DNA from: Halomonas aestuarii
Lineage (GTDB): Bacteria; Pseudomonadota; Gammaproteobacteria; Pseudomonadales; Halomonadaceae
Length of the DNA: 64,000 nt
Assembly: GCF_001886615.1 (NCBI RefSeq)
Contig: NZ_CP018139.1
Span: 2,170,001-2,234,000 of the forward strand
Reading direction: 5' to 3'
Under the pieces are notes generated by a model that saw only the letters and a program-made list of their open reading frames with translations, was not told the origin of the DNA and did no database searches. Made by a program: the position numbers and the translations under genes. Position 1 is the stretch's first letter. Each line of letters begins with the position of its first letter. Positions 27,111-36,918 of this stretch are shown here, one piece after another.

Positions 27111-29639
27111 CTAGAAGATGGCCTCGTAGGCCCCGGTGCCCTGGGAGCCGCTCTCGCGCTCGACCTCCTGATCGACCCGGCGGGGCTGGAAGCCGGGCAG
27201 GTGATCGGCCATGAACAGCTCCTCGATACCGCCCTGCTGGTCGTCGCGCAGCCGGCGACCGGTGTCGGGGTCGACCCGTTCGGTGACCACGCCCTCCGGC
27301 CGGTCGGGCCACTGCTCGGGCTGCCCGGCCAGGGCCTGGCCCATGAAGTCCATCCAGATCGGCAAGGCGGCCTGGGAGCCATACTCCGCGGTGCTCTCGT
27401 TGTTGTCCTTGCCCACCCAGGTGGTGGTCACCAGGTCGGTGTTGAAGCCGGCGAACCAGGCATCCCGCTGGTCGTTGGTGGTGCCGGTCTTGCCGACGAT
27501 GTCGCTGCGCTCGAGGGCCAGGGCCCGGCGCGCGGTGCCGTGCTCGACGACGTCGCGCAGCATGTCGCGAAGGATGTAGACGGCCGCGGGGTCGGCCACC
27601 CGGGGGGCCACCTCGTAGGTCTCGCCATCGATCTCGACCATCCTCTGGTCCTCCGGGCAGTCGCGGCAGGCGACGCGTGGAGAGGCCTCGTCGATCACCG
27701 AGGTGTCGTTGCCGCGGGTCACCCGGTCGATGAACCAGGGGGACACCTTGAAGCCGCCGTTGGCCAGCACCGCGTAGGCGTTGGTCATCTCCAGGGGCGT
27801 CAGGCTGGCGCTGCCCAGCGCCAGGGAGAGGCCACGCGGCAGCTGGTCGGGATCGAAGCCGAACCCCTCGAGGAAGTCGATGGTCCGCTCCAGCCCCAGC
27901 GACTGCAGCACGCGAATGGTGATGAGGTTGCGCGACCTCGCCAGGCCTACCCTGATCCGCGTCGGGCCGAGGAAGTCGCCGCTGGAGTTGGCCGGGCGCC
28001 ACAGCTCGTTGCTGCCGTCCTGCATCACCACCGGGGCATCGTTGACCACGCTCGCCGGGTTCATCTCGCCGCTGTTGATCGCCGCCAGGTAGATGAAGGG
28101 CTTGAAGATCGAGCCGGCCTGCCGGCGCGCCTGGGTGGCGCGATTGAACTTGCTGGCATCGAAGTCGAAGCCGCCCTGCAGGGCCAGGATGGCCCCGGTG
28201 TCGGGCGCCATTACCACCAGCGACCCCTCGGCGTCGGGGCGCTGGGAGAGGCGCCAGCTGCCGTCCTCTCGCTGCAGGATGCGCACCAGGTCGCCGCGGC
28301 TGGCAATCTCGCCTGCCGAGCCGGGAGCGGCCCCCCGGCTCTGCGCGCTGCGATAAGGGCGGGCCCACTCCAGGCCTGGCCAGTCGATGGTGTGCAGCTC
28401 GCCACCGCGGGCCAGGATACGCATCTCACGCCCCTCGCTCTCCACCACGATGCCCGGCTGCAGCGGGCCATAGGCGGGGGTGCGCTCCAGCACCTGCAGC
28501 CAGTTGCTGACGTCGCCTTCGATGCCCTCGATCTCGGTCTGGCTGCGTTCGGCGGCGCGCCGTGCGGTCTGCATGATTTCCGGCGACTCGGCGAGCTCCT
28601 CTTCCAGCCCCGCCCGGTCGGTGCGCTCCTGGGCCTCCGCCAGGCTGCGCGGGATGTCGGTCTGCTCCGGGCCGCGCCAGCCATGGCGGGTGTCGTACTC
28701 GATCAACCCACCGGCCAGGGCCCTGCCGGCCAGCGGCTGCAGTTCGCTATCCAGGGTGGTGTGGATGCGATAGCCGCCGGTGTAGGCCTCGTCGCCGTAG
28801 CGGTCGAGAGCGAACTGGCGCGCCATCTCGGCCACATAGTCGGCCTCAACCTCGACCTGTGCCAGGTGGCGGCGGGCGGTGACCGGCGCCTGTACGGCCT
28901 CCTCGTAGGCGGCCTCGTCGATGTAGCCCAGTTCCCGCATGCGGAACAGGATCCAGTTGCGGCGGATCAGGGCTCGTTCGGCGTTGGCCAGCGGGTTGAA
29001 CGCCGAGGGCGCCTTGGGCAGGCCGGCGATCATCGCCTTCTCGGCCAGGGTCAGCTCGTCCAGCGGTCGGTCGTAGTAGACCTCCGAGGCCGCCGCGATG
29101 CCGTAGGCGCGGTTGCCCAGGTAGATCTTGTTGACGTAGAGCTCGAGGATCTCCTCCTTGGAGAGGATCTGCTCCATCTGCAGGGCCAGCAGGATCTCGC
29201 GGATCTTGCGGGTGAAGGTCTGGTCGAGGGTGAGCAGGTAGTTGCGGGCCACCTGCATGGTGATGGTCGAGCCCCCGGACTGGATGTCGCCGCCGCTCGC
29301 CACCAGCTCCACCGCGGCGCGCGCGAGACCCTTGGGGTCGACGCCGGCATGATCGAAGTAGGTGGCATCCTCCGCCGCCAGCAGGGCATCGATGAGTCCC
29401 TCGGGGATATCGTCATACTCCACCGGGGTGCGGCGCTCCTCGCCGAACTCGCCGATCAACTTGCCGTCGCGAGTAAAGATGCGCAGCGGGGTCTGCAGCT
29501 CGAAGCCCTGTAACTGGCGCACATCCGGCAGGCCGGGGGCGAAATAGAGCGCGGCACCCACCACGCCCAGTACCCCGGCGGCGGACAGCGAAACCAGCAG
29601 CCAGAGGACAGAAACAACCAGAGTTCTAAGTAACTTCAT
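27111..29639 (-). CDS. mrcA: Penicillin-binding protein 1A (bifunctional peptidoglycan synthase)
   Basis: PBP1A builds peptidoglycan glycan strands and cross-links them at the inner membrane. From the ATG at 29639 it is 842 aa: an N-terminal membrane anchor (LVVSVLWLLVSLSAAGVLGV), a family 51 transglycosylase domain (AAEDATYFDHAGVDPKG, with catalytic Glu, and GGSTITMQVARN), then a transpeptidase domain with SIFK (AGSIFKPFIYL), SRN (LARSRNLITIRVLQ) and KTGTTN. An inserted outer-membrane-PBP1A-type domain lies between the two. It is divergent from pilM, as in Pseudomonas. Confidence 0.96.
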   Translation of the reverse strand: MKLLRTLVVSVLWLLVSLSAAGVLGVVGAALYFAPGLPDVRQLQGFELQTPLRIFTRDGKLIGEFGEERRTPVEYDDIPEGLIDALLAAEDATYFDHAGVDPKGLARAAVELVASGGDIQSGGSTITMQVARNYLLTLDQTFTRKIREILLALQMEQILSKEEILELYVNKIYLGNRAYGIAAASEVYYDRPLDELTLAEKAMIAGLPKAPSAFNPLANAERALIRRNWILFRMRELGYIDEAAYEEAVQAPVTARRHLAQVEVEADYVAEMARQFALDRYGDEAYTGGYRIHTTLDSELQPLAGRALAGGLIEYDTRHGWRGPEQTDIPRSLAEAQERTDRAGLEEELAESPEIMQTARRAAERSQTEIEGIEGDVSNWLQVLERTPAYGPLQPGIVVESEGREMRILARGGELHTIDWPGLEWARPYRSAQSRGAAPGSAGEIASRGDLVRILQREDGSWRLSQRPDAEGSLVVMAPDTGAILALQGGFDFDASKFNRATQARRQAGSIFKPFIYLAAINSGEMNPASVVNDAPVVMQDGSNELWRPANSSGDFLGPTRIRVGLARSRNLITIRVLQSLGLERTIDFLEGFGFDPDQLPRGLSLALGSASLTPLEMTNAYAVLANGGFKVSPWFIDRVTRGNDTSVIDEASPRVACRDCPEDQRMVEIDGETYEVAPRVADPAAVYILRDMLRDVVEHGTARRALALERSDIVGKTGTTNDQRDAWFAGFNTDLVTTTWVGKDNNESTAEYGSQAALPIWMDFMGQALAGQPEQWPDRPEGVVTERVDPDTGRRLRDDQQGGIEELFMADHLPGFQPRRVDQEVERESGSQGTGAYEAIF

Positions 29640-29711
29640 GAAAACGCGGTATCCATGCCTGGGAACGGGAGCGGAGTCGAGACGATGAAAGGGCCTCCCC
29701 TTGGGGCGGCC

Positions 29712-29740
29712 ATTATAGGAAGCCGGCGGGGTGGTCACCA
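29712..29740 (-). promoter_or_regulatory. Sigma-70 promoter for mrcA
   Basis: Read leftward, TGGTGA (29740-29735), 17 bp, then a perfect TATAAT (29717-29712), 73-102 bp before the mrcA start. It lies within the 266-bp divergent mrcA-pilM region, which holds no gene. Confidence 0.55.
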
Positions 29741-29905
29741 GCGTTGACTTGTGGAGACACAGCTATTCGTGTGAGATTAGGAAATATCATGTAACCTTCG
29801 ATTGCGGACCCGGGTATGGTGATCGTCATGCGTTTATCCCCGGTTCGAAACGGATAATCATAATGCGCGGCACGCCGCATGGATCAGGCAGGGGCATGAC
29901 TCAAG

Positions 29906-30967
29906 ATGCGACTGAGAGCATCCGGCAAGGGACTGGTTGGTGTCGACATCACGTCGGCTACCGTCAAGGTCATCGAACTCAAGCGCGCTGGTAATCACTA
30001 CCAGGTTGAAAGCTACGCGGTGAGGCCGCTCCGCGAGGGCGCCGTCATCGAACGGCGGATCCGCGACATGCCGGCCGTGGTTGATGCCCTGAAGCGTGCC
30101 GTGGATCATGCGCGGCCGGGGTCGCGCAATGCGGCCGTGGCCGTCCCGGCCAGCGCTGCCATCACCAAGACCCTCACCCTGCCTGCCACGCTCGACGATA
30201 CCGAGATCGAGACGCGTATCCAAATCGAGTCCGACAGGCACATCCCGTTTCCGTTCAACGAGGTCGCCTTCGACTTCCAGCGCCTCGGCCTCAACTCGCG
30301 CTACGGCGATCAGCAGGACGTGCTGCTGGTGGCCTGCCGCCAGCAGGATGTTAGCCAGCTGACCGAGGCCGTGCTGCAGGCGGGCCTTACCCCGGCGGCG
30401 GTGGATGTCGAGACCTTTGCCATGGAGCGTGCCTTCCAGGAGGTACGGCACCAGCTGCCGTCCGAGGGTGGCGAGCAGGACTGCGTGGCCCTGGTCGATA
30501 TCGGCGCCACCATGAATGCCTTCCATGTGCTGCGCGAGGGGCGCGTCACCTACAGTCGCGATACCGTGTTCGGCGGCCGGCAGCTGACCGATGAGATCCG
30601 TAACCGCTACGGGCTGACCCTCGAGGAAGCGGGGCTTGCGAAGAAGCGGGGTGGCCTGCCCGATGACTACCAGCGCAGCGTGCTTGATCCCTTTCTCGAC
30701 ACCCTGGTCCAGCAGGTGGGGCGTTCGCTCCAGCTCTACTACACCGCCGGGCGCAAGCAGGAAGTGCGCCGCATGATCCTGGCGGGCGGGACCAGCGTGC
30801 TGCCGGGCCTGGCCGAGCGCCTGGCCGAGGAGAGCGGGATGGAGGTGGTCATCGCCAACCCCTTCCGGCGCATGAAGGTGAACTCCCGCATCGACGTCCC
30901 GACCCTGGCCGGTGATGCCCCGGCCATGCTCACGGCGTGCGGTCTGGCGATGAGGGTAGGCAAATGA
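29906..30967 (+). CDS. pilM: Type IV pilus inner-membrane platform protein PilM
   Basis: This 353-aa cytoplasmic actin-like (FtsA-fold) protein has GLVGVDITSATVKVIELKR, a phosphate-1-type ATP motif, LVDIGATMNAFHVL in phosphate-2 position, and LAGGTSVLPGLAERL as the adenosine motif. PilM binds the N-terminus of PilN and links the alignment subcomplex to the pilus motor. The next gene overlaps it by 4 bp, starting the pilMNOPQ unit. Its upstream region is AT-rich for this genome, which may mark the promoter. Confidence 0.95.
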   Translation: MRLRASGKGLVGVDITSATVKVIELKRAGNHYQVESYAVRPLREGAVIERRIRDMPAVVDALKRAVDHARPGSRNAAVAVPASAAITKTLTLPATLDDTEIETRIQIESDRHIPFPFNEVAFDFQRLGLNSRYGDQQDVLLVACRQQDVSQLTEAVLQAGLTPAAVDVETFAMERAFQEVRHQLPSEGGEQDCVALVDIGATMNAFHVLREGRVTYSRDTVFGGRQLTDEIRNRYGLTLEEAGLAKKRGGLPDDYQRSVLDPFLDTLVQQVGRSLQLYYTAGRKQEVRRMILAGGTSVLPGLAERLAEESGMEVVIANPFRRMKVNSRIDVPTLAGDAPAMLTACGLAMRVGK

Positions 30968-31545
30968 CGACCATCGAGATCAACCTGCTCCCCTGGCGGG
31001 AGGAGGCGCGCTCCCGTCGCAGCAAGCGGTTTGCCATGGCCATCGGCCTGAGCGCGCTCATCGGCCTGGGCGCCGGCTACGGCACGACCTGGTACCTCGA
31101 TCAGCGCCTGGCCGATCAGCAGCAGCGTCAACAGCTGATCAAGGCCAGGACCGCCGAGCTGGACCGCGACATCCGCGCGGTGAGCCAGTTCGAGAAACAG
31201 CTCGCCTCCCTCAAGCGCCAGATCGAGGTGTTCGAGCAGCTCCAGGTGGGACGCCCGCAGACGGTGCATGTCTTCAATGCCCTGGTAGACAGCCTGGAGG
31301 ACGGGGTCTACTACTCCTCGCTGAATCGACAGGGCGACCAGCTGAGGCTGACCGGCCTGGCCGAGGATAACGGTCGGGTCTCGGACCAGCTGCGCCAGCT
31401 GGAGGCCTCGCCGGTGTTCGACGTGCCGGTGCTCTCCGAGGTGGAGTCCGCCGACAACGAGCTGCGCCGCTTCAACCTCAGCGTCAACCAGCACATGCCC
31501 GACGGAGAAGGTGCCGAGGGTACGCAAGGCACGGAGGCGCCATGA
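30964..31545 (+). CDS. pilN: Type IV pilus assembly protein PilN
   Basis: This 193-aa protein begins MTTIEINLLPWREE, whose INLLPWR is the conserved PilM-binding motif, and is followed by one transmembrane helix (about residues 22-45) and a periplasmic coiled-coil/ferredoxin-like domain. The ATG overlaps the pilM stop (ATGA); an upstream in-frame ATG at 30937 would add nine residues and bury the motif. It pairs with PilO. It overlaps pilO by 4 bp. Confidence 0.95.
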   Translation: MTTIEINLLPWREEARSRRSKRFAMAIGLSALIGLGAGYGTTWYLDQRLADQQQRQQLIKARTAELDRDIRAVSQFEKQLASLKRQIEVFEQLQVGRPQTVHVFNALVDSLEDGVYYSSLNRQGDQLRLTGLAEDNGRVSDQLRQLEASPVFDVPVLSEVESADNELRRFNLSVNQHMPDGEGAEGTQGTEAP

Positions 31546-32174
31546 ATCTCTCCACGGAATTTCGTCGACTGCGCGACATGGACTGGGGCGAGCTGGACGT
31601 CAAGGAGTCCGGCAGCTGGCCCTTCCTGCTGCAGCTGATCTGCTGCGTGCTGGTGATCGGCCTGACCGTCGCCGGCATGTACTGGTACCTGGCGGCACCC
31701 AAGGTCGAGGAGTTGAAGCAGGCCCAGCAGGAGGAGCAGCGACTCCTTAGGGACTTCCGCAGCAAGTCGGCCCAGGCGGCCAACCTGCCGGCGCTGCGCG
31801 CCCAGGTCGAGGAACTCGACGAGCGCCTCGCCGGCCTGGTGGCCATGCTCCCGGGCGGCCCCGAGATCCCGTCGCTGATCGATGACATCAGCGAGGCGGC
31901 GATCGACAACCAGCTCTCCATCGACTTCATCCGCCTGCGCAGCCCGGCAACACAGGAGTTCTACGTCGAGCGACCCTTCGATATCCGGGTGCGGGGCGAC
32001 TATCACCGCATCGGCTCCTTCATCGCCAGTGTCGCCGACCTGCCTCGCATCGTGACCCAGCACGACTTCAGCCTGTCGCCCACGGACGGACGCAACTGGC
32101 TGCAGCTGTCGATGCTGGCCAAGACCTACAGCTATCGGCCGCCGCAGGAGACTGCCGAGGGGGGAGCGCCATGA
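31542..32174 (+). CDS. pilO: Type IV pilus assembly protein PilO
   Basis: This 210-aa bitopic protein has a cytoplasmic N-terminus, a transmembrane helix (WPFLLQLICCVLVIGLTVAG), a coiled coil (about residues 50-95, rich in Gln, Glu and Arg) and a periplasmic ferredoxin-like fold (FYVERPFDIRVRGDYHRIGSF-type block). It forms heterodimers with PilN. It overlaps both neighbours by 4 bp. Confidence 0.95.
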   Translation: MNLSTEFRRLRDMDWGELDVKESGSWPFLLQLICCVLVIGLTVAGMYWYLAAPKVEELKQAQQEEQRLLRDFRSKSAQAANLPALRAQVEELDERLAGLVAMLPGGPEIPSLIDDISEAAIDNQLSIDFIRLRSPATQEFYVERPFDIRVRGDYHRIGSFIASVADLPRIVTQHDFSLSPTDGRNWLQLSMLAKTYSYRPPQETAEGGAP

Positions 32175-32704
32175 ATCACTGGTTGACCAGAGGTGCTCTC
32201 CTGGCCCTTCTGCTCGCGCTGGGCGCCTGCCGCGAAGCGAACCTGGCCGGGCTCGAGCGCGAACTGGAGTCGATGCGGGTGAATCCCGGCGACGTGGTCC
32301 TGGAGCCGGTGCCGCCAGTGCCCTCCTATGTCTCGGTGGACTACTACTTCGCCGACGAGCGCAGCCCGTTCCAGGCGCGCCTGCCGGAACCCGAGTCGCA
32401 GCCCGATGACGAGGGAGGGAGCAGCGACCTGGCGCCGGACGAGTCTCGTCCCCGTGAGCCGCTCGAGGCCTATGATCTCGGTCAGCTCGAGCTGGTGGGT
32501 ACCCTCACGGTGGGCGGGCAGCCCTCGGCCCTGATCAAGGCGCCGGACGGCAAGGTGCATCGCCTGCGCACGGGCAACCACATGGGGTCCGACTACGGGC
32601 GCATCATCGGCATCACCAATGCCTCGGTGCAGCTGGTGGAGATCGTGCCCACGGGGCGGGGCGGCTGGATCGAGCGCAGCACCCAGATCGCGCTCGACGA
32701 CTAG
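32171..32704 (+). CDS. pilP: Type IV pilus lipoprotein PilP
   Basis: This 177-aa lipoprotein has a signal peptide ending in the lipobox LGAC (Cys at about residue 17). A disordered acidic stretch (about residues 50-90) precedes the C-terminal beta domain (LGQLELVGTLTVGGQPSALI, HRLRTGNHMGSDYGRI). PilP joins PilNO to the secretin PilQ. It overlaps pilO by 4 bp, and 60 bp separate it from pilQ. Confidence 0.94.
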   Translation: MNHWLTRGALLALLLALGACREANLAGLERELESMRVNPGDVVLEPVPPVPSYVSVDYYFADERSPFQARLPEPESQPDDEGGSSDLAPDESRPREPLEAYDLGQLELVGTLTVGGQPSALIKAPDGKVHRLRTGNHMGSDYGRIIGITNASVQLVEIVPTGRGGWIERSTQIALDD

Positions 32705-32764
32705 ATAACATGATGCCATGCCGCCGGGCAGGAGGCGGCAGAGGCCAGCAGGGGGAAGGGAACA

Positions 32765-34825
32765 ATGCAACCGATGATTCGTGGTCTCGCCATCGTGGCG
32801 CTGCTGGTGGTCTCCTCGACCGCTATGGCGGCCTCCACCCTCACCGACCTGGCATTCCGGCAGGGAGCCGACGGGGCGCTGGAGGTGGAGCTCGACTTCA
32901 GTGGGCCGGTGCCTGAGGTTCGCGGCTATCGCCTCGACGAACCGGCACGACTGACCATCGACCTGATGGACACCTCCAGTGCCCTCGAGCGTCGCCGCGA
33001 GGAGCTGGGCATGGCGGGGGTCGAGCGGGTCACGGCCCTGGAGGCCGGATCACGTACGCGACTGGTCTTCGAGCTGGAGGGGCCCTTGCCCTACAACACC
33101 CGCCAGCAGGGGGATCGCCTGATGCTCTCCATCGGGGGCGGGGGTGGCCAGCCGGCGATGGCGAGTGGCTCGTCGACGGTGGCCTCTAATAGCGCCACCG
33201 CCTCCCGCACGGCCCCGGTATCGACGCAGGCCTCGAGCCAGCCGAGCATCCAGGACATCGACTTCCGTCGCGGCAGCGGCGGGGCCGGGCGGCTGGTCGT
33301 CACCTTCGATCGCTCCGGCGTGGATACCCGGGTGCGCGAGAGCGGCCAGCGTATCGTCGCCGAGCTGCGTGGCGTCGAACTGCCGGCCTCCCTGGACCAG
33401 GTCTACGACGTCAGCGACTTCGGCACGCCGCTCAAACGCGTCACCCCGCGGGTCGGGCGTGACGGCGTGACCCTGGAGATCCAGGGCGAGGGCCGCTACG
33501 CCATGCTCTCCACCCAGAGTGGCCGCCAGCTGGTCATCGAGGCCGAGCCGGTCACCCAGGCGGAGCAGGAGGAGCGCGTCCGCGAGCAGTTCCCCTACAC
33601 CGGCGAGCGCATCACCCTGAACTTCCAGGACATCGAGGTGCGCTCGGTGCTGGCGATCATCGCCGACTTCACCGGCCTCAACCTGGTGGCCAGCGACAGC
33701 GTCACCGGCCGCGTCACCCTCAATTTGCAGGACGTGCCCTGGGACCAGGCCCTGGACCTGGTGCTCAAGAGCCACGGCCTGGCCAGTCGCCAGCAGGGCA
33801 ACGTCATCGTGGTGGCCCCTGCCGCCGAGCTGGCCAACCTGGAGCGCCAGGAGCTGGAGTCCCGCGAGCAGCTCGAGACTCTGGCCCCGCTGGAGACCGA
33901 GTACATCCAGGTGAAGTACGCCAAGGCCAGTGACCTGGCCGGTCTGCTGCGCGGCGGGAGCGGCTTCGGCCTGCTCACCGACCGCGGCCGGGTCGCCGTC
34001 GATCCGCGCACCAATACCCTGCTGGTGCAGGACACCGCCGAGCAGATCGATGCCATCATGGACACCCTGGAGCGCCTGGACATCGCCGTGCGCCAGGTGC
34101 AGATTGAGGCGCGCATCGTCATCGCCAGCGACAGCGCCACCCGGGAGCTGGGGGTCAACTGGGGGCTGTCGTCTCCCGATCGCATCGTCGATGGGCGGTT
34201 CGATGTCGGCGGGGCGGCCGCCGGCAGTGTGGCCAACGGCGGCCTTGCCGTGGACATGGGAGGCACCGCCACGTCCTCCACCGCCTTCAGCTTCGGCTAC
34301 CTCTCCGGCGATATCCTCCTCGATCTGGAGCTGCGCGCCCTGGAGAGCGAGGGCAAGACCCAAACCATCTCCCAGCCCAGGGTGATCACCGCCAACCAGA
34401 GCACCGCGATCATCAAGCAGGGCACCGAGATTCCCTATCAGGAGTCGACCTCCAGCGGGGCCACCGACACGGAGTTCAAGGAAGCGGTGCTGTCGCTCGA
34501 GGTGACCCCGCAGATCACTCCGGACAATCGCATCATCATGGACCTGGCGATCAACAACGACACCGTGGGCCAGCTGTTCAACGGGGTGCCGTCCATCGAC
34601 ACCAACCAGATCGAGACCCAGGTGCTGGTGGATAACGGCGAGACCGTGGTGCTGGGCGGCATCCTCACCACCGAGGAGGCCCTCAGCCTGCTCAAGACGC
34701 CGTTCCTGGGTGACCTGCCGGTGCTGGGGAACCTCTTCCGCTATACCGAGAACACCAACGATAAGGTAGAGTTGCTGGTATTCATCACGCCCCGAATACT
34801 GGACGACAACCTGGCCATTCGCTGA
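32765..34825 (+). CDS. pilQ: Type IV pilus secretin PilQ
   Basis: This 686-aa outer-membrane secretin has an N-terminal signal peptide (cleaved after TAMA), two AMIN domains that bind peptidoglycan (about residues 25-110 and 160-260), a Ser/Thr/Ala-rich linker, an N0/STN-type domain ([20 protein letters not shown]), an N1/secretin-like domain and the C-terminal secretin domain with [19 protein letters not shown] and [17 protein letters not shown]. Its stop overlaps the aroK start by 1 bp (TGATG), coupling the pilus and shikimate genes. Confidence 0.96.
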   Translation: MQPMIRGLAIVALLVVSSTAMAASTLTDLAFRQGADGALEVELDFSGPVPEVRGYRLDEPARLTIDLMDTSSALERRREELGMAGVERVTALEAGSRTRLVFELEGPLPYNTRQQGDRLMLSIGGGGGQPAMASGSSTVASNSATASRTAPVSTQASSQPSIQDIDFRRGSGGAGRLVVTFDRSGVDTRVRESGQRIVAELRGVELPASLDQVYDVSDFGTPLKRVTPRVGRDGVTLEIQGEGRYAMLSTQSGRQLVIEAEPVTQAEQEERVREQFPYTGERITLNFQDIEVRSVLAIIADFTGLNLVASDSVTGRVTLNLQDVPWDQALDLVLKSHGLASRQQGNVIVVAPAAELANLERQELESREQLETLAPLETEYIQVKYAKASDLAGLLRGGSGFGLLTDRGRVAVDPRTNTLLVQDTAEQIDAIMDTLERLDIAVRQVQIEARIVIASDSATRELGVNWGLSSPDRIVDGRFDVGGAAAGSVANGGLAVDMGGTATSSTAFSFGYLSGDILLDLELRALESEGKTQTISQPRVITANQSTAIIKQGTEIPYQESTSSGATDTEFKEAVLSLEVTPQITPDNRIIMDLAINNDTVGQLFNGVPSIDTNQIETQVLVDNGETVVLGGILTTEEALSLLKTPFLGDLPVLGNLFRYTENTNDKVELLVFITPRILDDNLAIR

Positions 34826-35367
34826 TGCAGGAACTACCCAACCTGATACTGATCGGCCCCATGGGGGCAGGAAAGAGCACCATCGGCCGCCTTCTGGCGG
34901 CCGAACTGTCACGTGAGTTCTACGACAGCGACCACGAGATCCAGGCGCGCTGCGGCGCCGACATTCCGTGGATCTTCGACGTCGAGGGCGAGGCGGGCTT
35001 CCGCGACCGCGAGGCCCAGATGATCCGTGAGCTGACCCGCCACGAGAACGTGGTCATCGCCACCGGAGGCGGGGCCGTGCTGCGTGAGGAGAACCGCCGG
35101 GTGCTTCGAGAGAGCGGCACCGTCATCTACCTGCTCACCACCGTGGAGCAGCAGCTGCGGCGAACCGCCAAGGACCGCAATCGCCCCCTGCTGCAGCGGC
35201 CGGACCGGGAGGACGTGCTGCGTGAGATGTTCGCACAGCGCGACCCGCTCTACCGCGCCACCGCCGACGTGGTGGTGCGCACCGACCGTCGCGGCCCGCG
35301 TGCCGTGGTCAACGAGATCGTGCGGCGCGTGACGCGCCTGGTCGACCCCCTGCAATGCAAGGCCTGA
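34825..35367 (+). CDS. aroK: Shikimate kinase
   Basis: AroK phosphorylates shikimate at the 3-hydroxyl. The protein is 180 aa with Walker [13 protein letters not shown] at residues 11-22, the substrate-binding [18 protein letters not shown] block, [18 protein letters not shown] and the adenine-side DRNRPLL lid. It sits directly after pilQ (1-bp overlap) and 4 bp before aroB, the conserved pilQ-aroK-aroB order. Confidence 0.97.
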   Translation: MQELPNLILIGPMGAGKSTIGRLLAAELSREFYDSDHEIQARCGADIPWIFDVEGEAGFRDREAQMIRELTRHENVVIATGGGAVLREENRRVLRESGTVIYLLTTVEQQLRRTAKDRNRPLLQRPDREDVLREMFAQRDPLYRATADVVVRTDRRGPRAVVNEIVRRVTRLVDPLQCKA

Positions 35368-35371
35368 GCCC

Positions 35372-36478
35372 ATGACCGATTCCCGGAATGCCCCGACCAC
35401 CCTGGAGGTGTCGCTGGGCGATCGCAGTTATCCCATTCATATCGGCCCCGGCCTGCTGGGAGATCCCCAATGGCTGTCGCCGTACCTGGCCGGGCGCCAG
35501 GTCATGGTGGTCACCAACGAGATGGTGGCTCCGCTCTACCTGGATCGCCTGACCCGGGGGCTCGCCGGTGATCTCGAGGTGCGCACCCTGGTGCTGCCCG
35601 ATGGTGAGGCCACGAAGACGCTGGCCAGCGTGGAGCGGATCTGGGATGCCCTGCTGGCGGCCGGGTTCAACCGCCGCTGCACCCTGGTCGCCCTCGGGGG
35701 CGGCGTGATCGGGGACATGGTCGGCTTCGCCGCCGCCTGCTACCAGCGCGGAGTGGCCTTCGTGCAGGTGCCGACCACGCTGCTCGCCCAGGTCGACTCC
35801 TCGGTGGGCGGCAAGACCGGCGTGAACCACCCGCGGGGCAAGAACATGATCGGCGCCTTCTGGCAGCCCCGGGCCGTGCTGGTCGACACCGACACCCTGG
35901 CAACGCTGCCGCCGCGGGAGCTTTCCGCGGGGCTCGCCGAGGTGGTCAAGTACGGCCTCATCCGCGACGCCGAATTCCTAGCCTGGCTCGAGGCCGAGAT
36001 GTTGGCACTGCGGGGGCTCGACGCCGCCGCCCTGACCCGGGCCATCGAACGCAGCTGCTGGCTCAAGGCAGAGATCGTGGCCGAGGACGAGACCGAGCAG
36101 GGGGTGCGGGCGCTGCTCAACCTGGGGCACACCTTCGGGCATGCCATCGAGGCCCATCAAGGCTACGGAGCCTGGCTGCACGGCGAGGCCGTGGGCGCGG
36201 GAATGCTGATGGCCGCCGAGCTCTCGTGCCGGCTGGGCTGGCTCACCCAGGCCGAGGTGGCCCGCACGCGCGCGATCATCGAGGCCGCCGGCCTGCCCCT
36301 GGCGGCGCCGGCCGAGATGGGCGTGGACGACTTCCTCGCCATCATGCGACTGGACAAGAAGAATCTCGACTCGCGCCTGCGCCTGATCCTGCTGCGCGAG
36401 CTGGGGGAGGCCTGCATCCATGACGAGACGCCGCCGGAGACACTGGCCGCGCTGATCGAGGCGTTCCCCCGGCGCTGA
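35372..36478 (+). CDS. aroB: 3-dehydroquinate synthase
   Basis: AroB cyclises DAHP, the product of the synthase at 5.8-6.9 kb, to 3-dehydroquinate, using NAD and a divalent metal. The protein is 368 aa with [13 protein letters not shown] [29 protein letters not shown] shown in part, [20 protein letters not shown] as the phosphate-binding block, and [19 protein letters not shown] with metal-binding His. In Pseudomonas damX and then gltBD follow. Here damX is missing, and a 440-bp regulatory gap leads to gltB. Confidence 0.97.
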   Translation: MTDSRNAPTTLEVSLGDRSYPIHIGPGLLGDPQWLSPYLAGRQVMVVTNEMVAPLYLDRLTRGLAGDLEVRTLVLPDGEATKTLASVERIWDALLAAGFNRRCTLVALGGGVIGDMVGFAAACYQRGVAFVQVPTTLLAQVDSSVGGKTGVNHPRGKNMIGAFWQPRAVLVDTDTLATLPPRELSAGLAEVVKYGLIRDAEFLAWLEAEMLALRGLDAAALTRAIERSCWLKAEIVAEDETEQGVRALLNLGHTFGHAIEAHQGYGAWLHGEAVGAGMLMAAELSCRLGWLTQAEVARTRAIIEAAGLPLAAPAEMGVDDFLAIMRLDKKNLDSRLRLILLRELGEACIHDETPPETLAALIEAFPRR

Positions 36479-36502
36479 CCCTCGTGGAAACCCCTCTACG
36501 TT

Positions 36503-36532
36503 ACGACGCCCGCCTTGCGCGGGCGTCGTCGT
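36503..36532 (+). terminator. Hairpin terminator after aroB
   Basis: ACGACGCCCGC (36503-36513) pairs with GCGGGCGTCGT (36519-36529), an 11-bp stem with a 5-nt loop, 24 bp past the aroB stop. The U tract is weak (CGTGTGTGG). Confidence 0.6.
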
Positions 36533-36772
36533 GTGTGGCGGGGCATAGGCTGGCGTGCCGGAGGCCACGGTCCGTAGGGATCTGCATGCCTCATGCCGGA
36601 TCGGCATGGGTCGACAGGGGGTTCATGGACCAAAGTCTAATGACCCGTCACGACAGTTGACCGATGTCCAGGCCGCTTTGCAAGCTATTGAGTTTGTGGG
36701 TTTTTTTGGGAGGTCGTCGGTGCAAGTGCTGGATTTGGCGGTGATTTTCCGTCCCGGTTCCGGGACGGAATA
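36533..36772 (+). other. aroB-gltB intergenic region
   Basis: This stretch, together with the gltB promoter and leader after it, is unusually AT-rich for this genome and holds no credible gene. It contains a T7 run at about 36702, the 24-bp palindrome at 36747-36770 and TTGACC at 36657 without a matching -10. It looks like a large regulatory region for gltB. Confidence 0.4.
36747..36770. promoter_or_regulatory. 24-bp perfect palindrome upstream of the gltB promoter
   Basis: TTCCGTCCCGG (36747-36757) and CCGGGACGGAA (36760-36770) are perfect arms around TT. The site ends 2 bp before the -35 of the best gltB promoter, so its centre falls near -50, where an activator would bind. I do not recognise the regulator. 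Confidence 0.5.
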
Positions 36773-36801
36773 TTGCGCGGGGGGGTGCCGCTGGCTATGC
36801 T
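36773..36801 (+). promoter_or_regulatory. Candidate sigma-70 promoter for gltB
   Basis: TTGCGC (36773-36778), 17 bp, TATGCT (36796-36801), with TGG at the extended -10 position just upstream. It gives a leader of about 110 nt, containing a GCCCCG..CGGGGC hairpin and AT-rich DNA before the gltB start. Confidence 0.5.
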
Positions 36802-36918
36802 GGTCGGCCTTTTGTCGCGCAGTTCCGTGCCCCGCGTCGGGGCGGCATGAAAAAAGAAAAACCCGATAAAATATCATGTAGTCACTGCGAATAAAACCTT
36901 TCAACCCGAGGCACGCCC

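Noticed and set aside
26955..29513. A rightward open frame of 852 codons opposite PBP1A
   Set aside because: It is an antisense shadow of a gene with complete transglycosylase and transpeptidase motifs.
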